Source: Drosophila persimilis | Lineage: Eukaryota; Arthropoda; Insecta; Diptera; Drosophilidae | Length of the DNA stretch: 64,000 nt | Direction: 5' to 3' | Assembly (NCBI RefSeq): GCF_003286085.1 | Contig: NW_020825461.1 | Span: 1 to 64,000, forward strand | In this document: in pieces, positions 13,255 through 24,800 of the stretch | Numbering within the stretch: position 1 is the first letter of the stretch | How the letters are laid out: the number at the start of each line of letters is the position of its first letter | Made by a program: the position numbers and the translations under genes | Notes under the pieces: generated by a model | Told to the model about the DNA's origin: nothing | Database searches by the model: none | The model's input: the letters and a program-made list of their open reading frames with translations, nothing else

Positions 13255-13305
13255 TATTGTAAATTGCGCCTTTTGACATGTATTAAATAGAGAACGAAGC
13301 GTCTG

Positions 13306-13471
13306 TGCTCATAAGTGGTTTATTCAGAACTGAAGAGATGACATGTGTACATATGTACTTACATACGAATAGGAGAGACGAGAGATAACAGAGGCTCTCG
13401 CTGTTCATGTACATTATGTTAATTAGCGTTGCCAGACAGATCATATTATGGTTACACTTCAAATTTCAACA
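13306..13471 (-). repeat. 5' LTR of the Copia-type element
   Basis: 166 bp, identical by eye to the copy at 9200-9365. On the sense strand it carries a TCAGTT initiator-like motif (plus-strand AACTGA 13328-13333) and AATAAA (plus-strand TTTATT 13319-13324) about 20 bp before its end, so the transcribed repeat (R) is probably short. Confidence 0.93.
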
Positions 13472-13476
13472 TGGTG
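13472..13476. repeat. Target-site duplication, right, Copia-type element
   Basis: TGGTG matches 9195-9199, and the satellite resumes in phase with GCTTGTGCCC. Confidence 0.93.
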
Positions 13477-15795
13477 CTTGTGCCCAAAATGTGCGACCAT
13501 GCCACATTTCCTGGAGCGGGGGTGCTATATAGGTGCGGTGGTTCAATATACGTGCAAGTGCTGGATAGGGAAGGTTTCTATATAAGTGCAGGTGCCATAT
13601 AGCTGCGGAGGTTACACTTTTTTGGGGCTATAGTGTCATATTGGTTCTAGTGCCCAAGATGTGCGATCCTGCCACATTTCTTGGAGCGTGGGTGTTATAT
13701 AGGTGCGGTGGTTCAATATACGTGCAAGTGCTGGATAGGGAAGGGTTCTATATAGGTGCGGTGGTTCAATATACATGCAAGTGCTGGATAGGGAAGGGTT
13801 CTATATAAGTGTAAGTGCCATATAGTTGCGGGGTTCAACTTTTTTTGGGCTATAGTGTCATATTGGTGCTAGTGCCCAAGATGTACGATCCAGCCACATT
13901 TCTTGGAGCGTGGGTGTTATATAGGTGCGGTGGTTCAATATACGTGCAAGTGCTGGATAGGGAATGTTTCTATATAAGTGCAGGTGCCATATAGCTGCGG
14001 AGGTTACACTTTTTTGGGGCTATAGTGTCATATGGGTTCTAGTGCCCAAGATGTGCGATCCTGCCACATTTCTTGGAGCGTGGGTGTTATATAGGTGCGG
14101 TGGTTCAATATACGTGCAAGTGCTGGATAGGGAAGGGTTCTATATAGGTGCGGTGGCTCAATATACGTGCAAGTGCTGGATAGGGAAGGTTTCTATATAA
14201 GTGCAGGTGCCATATAGCTGCGGAGGTTACACTTTTTTGGGGCTATAGTGTCATATTGGTTCTAGTGCCCAAGATGTGCGATCCTGCCACATTTCTTGGA
14301 GCGTGGGTGTTATATAGGTGCGGTGGTTCAATATACGTGCAAGTGCTAGATAGGGAAGGTTTCTATATAAGTGCAGGTGCCATATAGCTGCGGAGGTTCC
14401 ACTTTTTTGGGGATATAGTGTCATGTTGGTTCTAGTGCCCAAGATGTCCGATCCTGCCACATTTCCTGGAGCGTGGGTTCCATATAGTTGCGGTGGTTCA
14501 ATATACATGCAAGTGCTGGATAGGGAAGGGTTCTATATAAGTGTAAGTGCCATATAGTTGCGGGGTTCAACTTTTTTTTGGGGCTAAATTGCCAAACTGG
14601 TGCTTGTGCCCAATATTTGCGATCCTGCCACATTGCCTGGAGCGTGGGTGCTATATAGGTGCGGTGGTTCAATATACGTGCAAGTGCTGGATAGCGAACG
14701 GATCTATATAAGTGCAGGTGCCATATCGCTGCGGAGGTTCCACTTTTTTTGGGCTATAGTGCTATATTGGTGCTAGTGCCCAAGATGTGCGATCCTGCCA
14801 CATTTCCTGGAGCGTGGGTGCTATATAGGTGCGGTGGTTCAATATACGTGCAAGTGCTGGATAGGGAAGGGTTCTATATAGGTGCGGTGGTTCAATATGC
14901 ATGCAAGTGCTGGATAGGGAAGGGTTCTATATAAGTGTAAGTGCCATATAGTTGCGGGGTTCAACTTTTTTTGGGGCTATAGTGTCATATTGGTTCTAGT
15001 ACCCAAGATGTGCGATCCTGCCACATTTCCTGGAGCGTGGGTGCTATATAGGTGCGGTGGTTCAATATACGTGCAAGTGCTGGATAGGGAAGGGTTCTAT
15101 ATAGGTGCGGTGGTTCAATATACATGCAAGTGCTGGATAGGGAAGGGTTCTATATAAGTGTAAGTGCCATATAGTTGCGGGGTACAACTTTTTTTGGGCT
15201 ATAGTGTCATATTGGTGCTAGTGCCCAAGATGTGCGATCCTGCCACATTTCCTGGAGCGTGGGTGCTATATAGGTGCGGTGGTTCAATATACGTGCAAGT
15301 GCTGGATAGGGAAGGGTTCTATATAGGTGCGGTGGTTCAATATACATGCAAGTGCTGGATAGGGAAGGGTTCTATATAAGTGTAAGTGCCATATAGTTGC
15401 GGGGTTCAACTTTTTTTGGGCTATAGTGTCATATTGGTGCTAGTGCGCAAGATGTGCGATCCTGCCACATTTCCTGGAGCGTGGGTGCTATATAGGTGCG
15501 GTGGTTCAATATAAGTGCAAGTGCTGGATAGGGAAGGTTTCTATATAGGTGCGGTGGTTCAATATACGTGCAAGTGCTGGATAGGGAAGGTCTCTATATA
15601 AGTGTAAGTGCCATATAGTTGCGGGGTTCAACTTTTTTTGGGGCTAAATTGCCAAACTGGTGCTGGTGCCCAAAATGTGCGATCCTGCCACATTTCCTGG
15701 AGCGTGGGTGCTATATAGGTGCGGTGGTTCAATATACGTGCCAGTGCTGGATAGGGAAGGGTTCTTTATAAGTGCAGGTGCCATATAGTTGCGGA
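13477..15795. repeat. Satellite block 2, type A monomers
   Basis: Continuation of the type A array across the Copia insertion. It includes 53-bp composites and hybrid units. Towards the end, from about 15610, the monomers begin to carry CCAGTGCTGG and CTTTATAAGTG, features shared with type B. No gene is seen. Confidence 0.95.
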
Positions 15796-17685
15796 GGTTC
15801 CACTTTTTTGGGGCTATATTGCCATATTGGTACTTATGCCCAAAATATGCGATCCTGCCACATTTCCTGGAGAGTGGATGCTATATAGGTAAGGTGATTC
15901 AGTATACATGCCAGTGCTGGATAGGGAAGGGTTCTATATAAGTGCAGGTGCCATATAGTTGCGGAGGTTCCACTCTTTTGGGGCTATATTGCCATATTGG
16001 TGCTTATGCCCAAAATATGCAATTCTGTCACATTTCCTGGAGCGTGGATGCTATATAGGTGCGGTGGTTCAGTAAACATGCCAGTGCTGGATAGGGAAGG
16101 GTTCTATATAAGTGCAGGTGCCATATAGTTGCGGAGGTTCCACTCTTTTGGGGCTATATTGCCATATTGGTGCTTATGCCCTAAATATGCGATCCTGCCA
16201 CATTTCCTGGAGCGTGGATGTTATATAGGTGCGGTGATTCAGTATACATGCCAGTGCTGGATAGGGAAGGGTTCTATATAAGTGCAGGTGCCATATAGTT
16301 GCGGAGGTTCCACTCTTTTGGGGCTATATTGCCATATTGGTTCTTATGCCCAAAATATGCAATTCTGTCACATTTCCTGGAGCGTGGATGCTATATAGGT
16401 GCGGTGGTTCAGTAAACATGCCAGTGCTGGATAGGGAAGGGTTCTATATAAGTGCAGGTGCCATATAGTTGCGGAGGTTCCACTTTTTTGGGTCTATATT
16501 GCCATATTGGTGCTTATGCCCAAAATATGCGATCCTGCCACATTTCCTGGAGCGTGGATGCTATATAGGTGCGGTGGTTCAGTATACATGCCAGTACTGG
16601 ATAGGGAAGGGTTCTATATAAGTGCAGGTGCCATATAGTTGCGGAGGTTCCACTTTTTTATGGGCTAGAGTGCCATATTGGTGCTAGTGCCAAAGATGTG
16701 CGATCCTGTCACATTTCCTGGAGCGTGGGGGCTATATAGGTGCGGTGGTTCAGTATAAATGCCAGTGCTGGATAGGGAAGGGTTCTATATAAGTGCAGGT
16801 GCCATATAGTTGCGGAGGTTCCACTTTTTTATGGGGTAGAGTGCCATATTGGTGCTAGTGCCAAAGATGTGCGATCCTGCCACATTTCCTGGAGCGTGGA
16901 TGCTATATAGGTGCGGTGATTCAGTATACATGCCAGTGCTGGATAGGGAAGGGTTCTATATAAGTGCAGGTGCCATATAGTTGCGGAGGTTCCACTCTTT
17001 TGGGGCTATATTGCCATATTGGTTCTTATGCCCAAAATATGCAATTCTGTCACATTTCCTGGAGCGTGGATGCTATATAGGTACGGTGGTTCAGTAAACA
17101 TGCCAGTGCTGGATAGGGAAGGGTTCTATATAAGTGCAGGTGCCATATAGTTGCGGAGGTTCCACTTTTTTGGGTCTATATTGCCATATTGGTGCTTATG
17201 CCCAAAATATGCGATCCTGCCACATTTCCTGGAGCGTGGATGCTATATAGGTGCGGTGGTTCAGTATACATGCCAGTACTGGATAGGGAAGGGTTCTATA
17301 TAAGTGCAGGTGCCATATAGTTGCGGAGGTTCCACTCTTTTGGGGCTATATTGCCATATTGGTGCTTATGCCCAAAATATGCAATTCTGTCACATTTCCT
17401 GGAGCGTGGATGCTATATAGGTGCGGTGGTTCAGTAAACATGCCAGTGCTGGATAGGGAAGGGTTCTATATAAGTGCAGGTGCCATATAGTTGCGGAGGT
17501 TCCACTCTTTTGGGGCTATATTGCCATATTGGTGCTTATGCCCAAAATATGCAATCCTGTCACATTTCCTGGAGCGTGGATGCTATATAGGTGCGGTGGT
17601 TCAGTATACATGCCAGTGCTGGATGGGGAAGGGTTCTATATAAGTGCAGGTGCCATATAGTTGCGGAGGTTCCACTCTTTTGGGG
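15795..17685. repeat. Satellite block, type B monomers
   Basis: Eleven or so 170-bp units with TTGCCATATTGGT, GAGCGTGGATG and TTCAGTATACATGCCAGTGC or the variant TTCAGTAAACATGCC. Alternate units have ATATGCAATTCTGTCACATT in place of GCGATCCTGCCACATT, so a 340-bp two-unit order shows locally. Confidence 0.93.
16651..16990. repeat. B' dimer (340 bp), first copy
   Basis: Two adjacent variant monomers: the first has a T-run followed by ATGGGCTAGAGTGCC and GAGCGTGGGGG, the second ATGGGGTAGAGTGCC and GAGCGTGGATG. The same ordered pair recurs at about 19819, 25369, 44719 and 45232. It is therefore a true higher-order unit that was copied as a pair. Isolated members of the pair occur near 24857, 28023 and 52430. 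Confidence 0.85.
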
Positions 17686-18790
17686 CTATAGTGTCATATT
17701 GGTTCTAGTGCCCAAGATGTGCAATCCTGCCACATTTCTTGGAGCGTTGGTGTTATATAGGTGCGGTGGTTCAATATACGTGCAAGTGCTGGATAGGGAA
17801 GGGTTCTATATAGGTGCGGTGGTTCAATATACATGCAAGTGCTGGATAGCGAAGGGATCTATATTAGTGCAGGTGCCATATAGCTGCGGAGGTTCCACTT
17901 TTTTTGGGCTATAGTGCCATATTGGTGCTAGTGCCCAAGATGTGCGATCCTGCCACATTTCCTGGAGCGTGGGTGCTATATAGGTGCGGTGGTTCAATAT
18001 ACGTGCAAGTGCTGGATAGGGATGGGTTCTATATAAGTGTATGTGCCATATAGTTGCGGGGTTCAACTTTTTTTGGGGCTATAGTGTCATATTGGTTCTA
18101 GTACCCAAGATGTGCGATCCTGCCACATTTCCTGGAGCGTGGGTGCTATATAGGTGCGGTGGTTCAATATACATGCAAGTGCTAGATAAGGAAGGTATCA
18201 ATATAAGTGCAGGTGCCATATAGTTGCGGGGTTCAACTTTTTTTGGGGCTAAATTGCCAAACTGGTGCTGGTGCCCAAAATGTGCGATCCTGCCACATTT
18301 CCTGGAGCGTGGGTGCTATATAGGTGCGGTGGTTCAATATACGTGCCAGTGCTGGATAGGGAAGGGTTCTATATAAGTGCGGTGGTTCAATATACGTGCA
18401 AGTGCTGGATAGCGAAGGGATCTATATAAGTGCAGGTGCCATATAGCTGCGGAGGTTCCACTTTTTTTGGGCTATAGTGCCATATTGGTGCTTATGCCCA
18501 AGATGTGCGATCCTGCCACATTTCCTGGAGCGTGGGTGCTATATAGGTGCGGTGGTTCAATATACGTGCCAGTGCTGGATAGGGAAGGGTTCTATATAAG
18601 TGCAGGTGCCATATAGTTGCGGGGTTCAACTTTTTTTGGGGCTAAATTGCCAAACTGGTGCTGGTGCCCAAAATGTGCGATCCTGCCACATTTCCTGGAG
18701 CGTGGGTGCTATATAGGTGCGGTGGTTCAATATACGTGCCAGTGCTGGATAGGGAAGGGTTCTATATAAGTGCAGGTGCCATATAGTTGC
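17685..18790. repeat. Satellite block, type A monomers within B
   Basis: Returns to GTGTCATATTGG, AATATACGTGCAAG and GAGCGTGGGTG. It includes one 53-bp partial repeat near 18375 in which TATATAAGTGCGGTGG joins the two CTATATA sites. No gene. Confidence 0.88.
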
Positions 18791-20855
18791 GGAGGTTCCA
18801 CTTTTTTGGGGCTATATTGCCATATTGGTACTTATGCCCAAAATATGCGATCCTGCCACATTTCCTGGAGCGTGGATGCTATATAGGTGCGGTGATTCAG
18901 TATACATGCCAGTGCTGGATAGGGAAGGGTTCTATATAAGTGCAGGTGCCATATAGTTGCGGATGTTCCACTCTTTTGGGGCTATATTGCCATATTGGTG
19001 CTTATGCCCAAAATATGCAATTCTGTCACATTTCCTGGAGCGTGGATGCTATATAGGTGCGGTGGTTCAGTAAACATGCCAGTGCTGGATAGGGAAGGGT
19101 TCTATATAAGTGCAGGTGCCATATAGTTGCGGAGGTTCCACTCTTTTGGGGCTATATTGCCATATTGGTGCTTATGCCCAAAATATGCGATCCTGCCACA
19201 TTTCCTGGAGCGTGGATGTTATATAGGTGCGGTGATTCAGTATACATGCCAGTGCTGGATAGGGCAGGGTTCTATATAAGTGCAGGTGCCATATAGTTGC
19301 GGAGGTTCCACTCTTTTGGGGCTATATTGCCATATTGGTTCTTATGCCCAAAATATGCAATTCTGTCACATTTCCTGGAGCGTGGATGCTATATAGGTGC
19401 GGTGGTTCAGTAAACATGCCAGTGCTGGATAGGGAAGGGTTCTATATAAGTGCAGGTGCCATATAGTTGCGGAGGTTCCACTCTTTTGGGGCTATATTGC
19501 CATATTGGTTCTTATGCCCAAAATATGCAATTCTGTCACATTTCCTGGAGCGTGGATGCTATATAGGTGCGGTGGTTCAGTAAACATGCCAGTGCTGGAT
19601 AGGGAAGGGTTCTATATAAGTGCAGGTGCCATATAGTTGCGGAGGTTCCACTTTTTTGGGTCTATATTGCCATATTGGTGCTTATGCCCAAAATATGCGA
19701 TCCTGCCACATTTCCTGGAGCGTGGATGCTATATAGGTGCGGTGGTTCAGTATACATGCCAGTACTGGATAGGGAAGGGTTCTATATAAGTGCAGGTGCC
19801 ATATAGTTGCGGAGGTTCCACTTTTTTATGGGCTAGAGTGCCATATTGGTGCTAGTGCCAAAGATGTGCGATCCTGTCACATTTCCTGGAGCGTGGGGGC
19901 TATATAGGTGCGGTGGTTCAGTATAAATGCCAGTGCTGGATAGGGAAGGGTTCTATATAAGTGCAGGTGCCATATAGTTGCGGAGGTTCCACTTTTTTAT
20001 GGGGTAGAGTGCCATATTGGTGCTAGTGCCAAAGATGTGCGATCCTGCCACATTTCCTGGAGCGTGGATGCTATATAGGTGCGGTGATTCAGTATACATG
20101 CCAGTGCTGGATAGGGAAGGGTTCTATATAAGTGCAGGTGCCATATAGTTGCGGAGGTTCCACTCTTTTGGGGCTATATTGCCATATTGGTTCTTATGCC
20201 CAAAATATGCAATTCTGTCACATTTCCTGGAGCGTGGATGCTATATAGGTGCGGTGGTTCAGTAAACATGCCAGTGCTGGATAGGGAAGGGTTCTATATA
20301 AGTGCAGGTGCCATATAGTTGCGGAGGTTCCACTTTTTTGGGTCTATATTGCCATATTGGTGCTTATGCCCAAAATATGCGATCCTGCCACATTTCCTGG
20401 AGCGTGGATGCTATATAGGTGCGGTGGTTCAGTATACATGCCAGTACTGGATAGGGAAGGGTTCTATATAAGTGCAGGTGCCATATAGTTGCGGAGGTTC
20501 CACTCTTTTGGGGCTATATTGCCATATTGGTGCTTATGCCCAAAATATGCAATTCTGTCACATTTCCTGGAGCGTGGATGCTATATAGGTGCGGTGGTTC
20601 AGTAAACATGCCAGTGCTGGATAGGGAAGGGTTCTATATAAGTGCAGGTGCCATATAGTTGCGGAGGTTCCACTCTTTTGGGGCTATATTGCCATATTGG
20701 TGCTTATGCCCAAAATATGCAATCCTGTCACATTTCCTGGAGCGTGGATGCTATATAGGTGCGGTGGTTCAGTATACATGCCAGTGCTGGATGGGGAAGG
20801 GTTCTATATAAGTGCAGGTGCCATATAGTTGCGGAGGTTCTACTCTTTTGGGGCT
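18790..20855. repeat. Satellite block, type B monomers
   Basis: Second copy of the B run at 15795-17685, with one more unit of the CAATTCTGTCACATT class. It holds the B' dimer at 19819-20158. Confidence 0.9.
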
Positions 20856-21865
20856 ATAGTGTCATATTGGTTCTAGTGCCCAAGATGTGCGATCCTGCCA
20901 CATTTCTTGGAGCGTGGGTGTTATATAGGTGCGGTGGTTCAATATACGTGCAAGTGCTGGATAGGGAAGGGTTCTATATAGGTGCGGTGGTTCAATATAC
21001 ATGCAAGTGCTGGATAGCGAAGGGATCTATATTAGTGCAGGTGCCATATAGCTGCGGAGGTTCCACTTTTTTTGGGCTATAGTGCCATATTGGTGCTAGT
21101 GCCCAAGATGTGCGATCCTGCCACATTTCCTGGAGCGTGGGTGCTATATAGGTGCGGTGGTTCAATATACGTGCAAGTGCTGGATAGGGATGGGTTCTAT
21201 ATAAGTGTAAGTGCCATATAGTTGCGGGGTTCAACTTTTTTTGGGGCTATAGTGTCATATTGGTTCTAGTACCCAAGATGTGCGATCCTGCCACATTTCC
21301 TGGAGCGTGGGTGCAATATAGGTGCGGTGGTTCAATATACATGCAAGTGCTAGATAAGGAAGGTATCTATATAAGTGCAGGTGCCATATAGTTGCGGGGT
21401 TCAACTTTTTTTGGGGCTAAATTGCCAAACTGGTGCTGGTGCCCAAAATGTGCGATCCTGCCACATTTCCTGGAGCGTGGGTGCTATATAGGTGCGGTGG
21501 TTCAATATACGTGCCAGTGCTGGATAGGGAAGGGTTCTATATAAGTGCGGTGGTTCAATATTCGTGCAAGTGCTGGATAGCGAAGGGATCTATATAAGTG
21601 CAGGTGCCATATAGCTGCGGAGGTTCCACTTTTTTTGGGCTTTAGTGCCATATTGGTGCTTATGCCCAAGATGTGCGATCCTGCCACATTTCCTGGAGCG
21701 TGGGTGCTATATAGGTGCGGTGGTTCAATATACGTGCAAGTGCTGGATAGGGATGGGTTCTATATAAGTGTAAGTGCCATATAGCTGCGGAGGTTCCACT
21801 TTTTTTGGGCTATAGTGCCATATTGGTGCTAGGGCCCAAGATGTGCGATCCTGCCACATTTCCTG
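20855..21865. repeat. Satellite block, type A monomers
   Basis: Second copy of the A run at 17685-18565, then additional A units. It has the same GCTAGATAAGGAAGG and TATATAAGTGCGGTGG variants. Confidence 0.88.
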
Positions 21866-24800
21866 GAGCGTGGATGCTATATAGGTGCGGTGGTTCTGTA
21901 TACATGCCAGTGCTGGATAGGGAAGGGTTCTTTATAACTGCAGGTGCCATATAGTTGCGGAGGTTCCACTTTTTTGGGGCTATATTGCCATATTGGTGCT
22001 TATGCCCAAAATATGGGATCCTGCCACATTTCCTGGAGCGTGGATGCTATATAGGTGCGGTGGTTCAGTATACATGCCAGTGCTGGATAGGGAAGGGTTC
22101 TATATAAGTGCAGGTGCCATATAGTTGCGGAGGTTCCACTTTTCTGGGGCTATATTGCCATATTGGTGCTTATGCCCAAAATATGCGATCCTGCCACATT
22201 TCCTGGAGCGTGGGGGCTATATAGGTGCGGTGATTCAGTATACATGCCAGTGCTGGATAGGGAAGGGTTCTATATAAGTGCAGGTGCCATATAGTTGCGG
22301 AGGTTCCACTTTTTTGGGGCTATATTGCCATATTGGTGCTTATGCCCAAAATATGCGATCCTGCCACATTTCCTGGAGCGTGGATGCTATATAGGTGCGG
22401 TGGTTCAATATACATGCCAGTGCTGGATAGGGAAGGGTTCTTTATAAGTGCAGGTGCCATATAGTTGCGGAGGTTCCACTTTTTTGGGGCTATATTGCCA
22501 TATTGGTACTTATGCCCAAAATATGCGATCCTGCCACATTTCCTGGAGCGTGGATGCTATATAGGTGCGGTGATTCAGTATACATGCCAGTGCTGGATAG
22601 GGAAGGGTTCTATATAAGTGCAGGTGCCATATAGTTGCGGAGGTTCCACTCTTTTGGGGCTATATTGCCATATTGGTGCTTATGCCCAAAATATGCAATC
22701 CTGTCACATTTCCTGGAGCGTGGATGCTATATAGGTGCGGTGGTTCAGTATACATGCCAGTGCTGGATGGGGAAGGGTTCTATATAAGTGCAGGTGCCAT
22801 ATAGTTGCGGAGGTTCCACTTTTTTGGGGCTATATTGCCATATTGGTGCTTATGCCCAAAATATGCGATCCTGCCACATTTCCTGGAGCGTGGATGCTAT
22901 ATAGGTGCGGTGGTTCAGTATACATGCCAGTGCTGGATAGGGAAGGGTTCTTTATAAGTGCAGGTGCCATGTAGTTATGGAGGTTCCACTTTTTTGGGGC
23001 TATATTGCCATATTGGTGCTTATGCCCAAAATATGCGATCCTGCCACATTTCCTGGAGCGTGGATGTTATATAGGTGCGGTGATTCAGTATACATGCCAG
23101 TGCTGGATAGGGAAGGGTTCTATATAAGTGCAGGTGCCATATAGTTGCGGAGGTTCCACTCTTTTGGGGCTATATTGCCATATTGGTGCTTATGCCCAAA
23201 ATATGCAATTCTGTCACATTTCCTGGAGCGTGGATGCTATATAGGTGCGGTGGTTCAGTAAACATGCCAGTGCTGGATAGGGAAGGGTTCTATATAAGTG
23301 CAGGTGCCATATAGTTGCGGAGGTTCCACTCTTTTGGGGCTATATTGCCATATTGGTGCTTATGCCCAAAATATGCAATTCTGTCACATTTCCTGGAGCG
23401 TGGATGCTATATAGGTGCGGTGGTTCAGTAAACATGCCAGTGCTGGATAGGGAAGGGTTCTATATAAGTGCAGGTGCCATATAGTTGCGGAGGTTCCACT
23501 TTTTTGGGTCTATATTGCCATATTGGTGCTTATGCCCAAAATATGCAATTCTGTCACATTTCCTGGAGCGTGGATGCTATATAGGTGCGGTGGTTCAGTA
23601 AACATGCCAGTGCTGGATAGGGAAGGGTTCTATATAAGTGCAGGTGCCATATAGTTGCGGAGGTTCCACTTTTTTGGGTCTATATTGCCATATTGGTGCT
23701 TATGCCCAAAATATGCGATCCTGCCACATTTCCTGGAGCGTGGATGCTTATAGGTGCGGTGGTTCAGTATACATGCCAGTGCTGGATAGGGAAGGGTTCT
23801 ATATAAGTGCAGGTGCCATATAGTTGCGGAGGTTCCACTTTTTTGGGGCTATATTGCCATATTGGTGCTTATGCCCAAAATATGCGATCCTGCCACATTT
23901 CCTGGAGCGTGGATGCTATATAGGTGCGGTGGTTCAGTATACATGCCAGTGCTGGATAGGGAAGGGTTCTTTATAAGTGCAGGTGCCATGTAGTTATGGA
24001 GGTTCCACTTTTTTGGGGCTATATTGCCATATTGGTGCTTATGCCCAAAATATGCGATCCTGCCACATTTCCTGGAGCGTGGATGTTATATAGGTGCGGT
24101 GATTCAGTATACATGCCAGTGCTGGATAGGGAAGGGTTCTATATAAGTGCAGGTGCCATATAGTTGCGGAGGTTCCACTCTTTTGGGGCTATATTGCCAT
24201 ATTGGTGCTTATGCCCAAAATATGCAATTCTGTCACATTTCCTGGAGCGTGGATGCTATATAGGTGCGGTGGTTCAGTAAACATGCCAGTGCTGGATAGG
24301 GAAGGGTTCTATATAAGTGCAGGTGCCATATAGTTGCGGAGGTTCCACTCTTTTGGGGCTATATTGCCATATTGGTGCTTATGCCCAAAATATGCAATTC
24401 TGTCACATTTCCTGGAGCGTGGATGCTATATAGGTGCGGTGGTTCAGTAAACATGCCAGTGCTGGATAGGGAAGGGTTCTATATAAGTGCAGGTGCCATA
24501 TAGTTGCGGAGGTTCCACTTTTTTGGGTCTATATTGCCATATTGGTGCTTATGCCCAAAATATGCAATTCTGTCACATTTCCTGGAGCGTGGATGCTATA
24601 TAGGTGCGGTGGTTCAGTAAACATGCCAGTGCTGGATAGGGAAGGGTTCTATATAAGTGCAGGTGCCATATAGTTGCGGAGGTTCCACTTTTTTGGGTCT
24701 ATATTGCCATATTGGTGCTTATGCCCAAAATATGCGATCCTGCCACATTTCCTGGAGCGTGGATGCTTATAGGTGCGGTGGTTCAGTATACATGCCAGTG

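Larger units (their letters stand above)
9200..13471 (-). mobile_element. Copia-superfamily LTR retrotransposon (broken, young)
   Basis: A 4272-bp element lies on the minus strand, bounded by identical 166-bp repeats and a 5-bp target-site duplication. Its termini are TGTTGAAATT and CTTATGAGCA in the sense direction. The coding order is Gag, integrase, reverse transcriptase, RNase H, which is diagnostic of Ty1/Copia because integrase comes before reverse transcriptase. The primer site matches the anticodon arm of initiator tRNA-Met, as in Drosophila copia. The copy is broken, with about three breaks in its coding region. Identical LTRs imply a very recent insertion. The exact family name would need a library search. 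Confidence 0.95.
15610..21733. repeat. About 3-kb tandem duplication of a mixed A/B segment
   Basis: About 15610-18565 is repeated at about 18608-21733. Landmarks are offset by 2998 bp in the first part and 3168 bp in the rest; the difference of 170 shows that one monomer was gained or lost in one copy. Shared rare variants include the GGGCTAGAG/GGGGTAGAG dimer (16651 and 19819), CTGGATGGGGAAGG (17629 and 20788), GATCTATATTAGTGC and GCTAGATAAGGAAGG. Each copy runs A, B, A. Confidence 0.87.
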
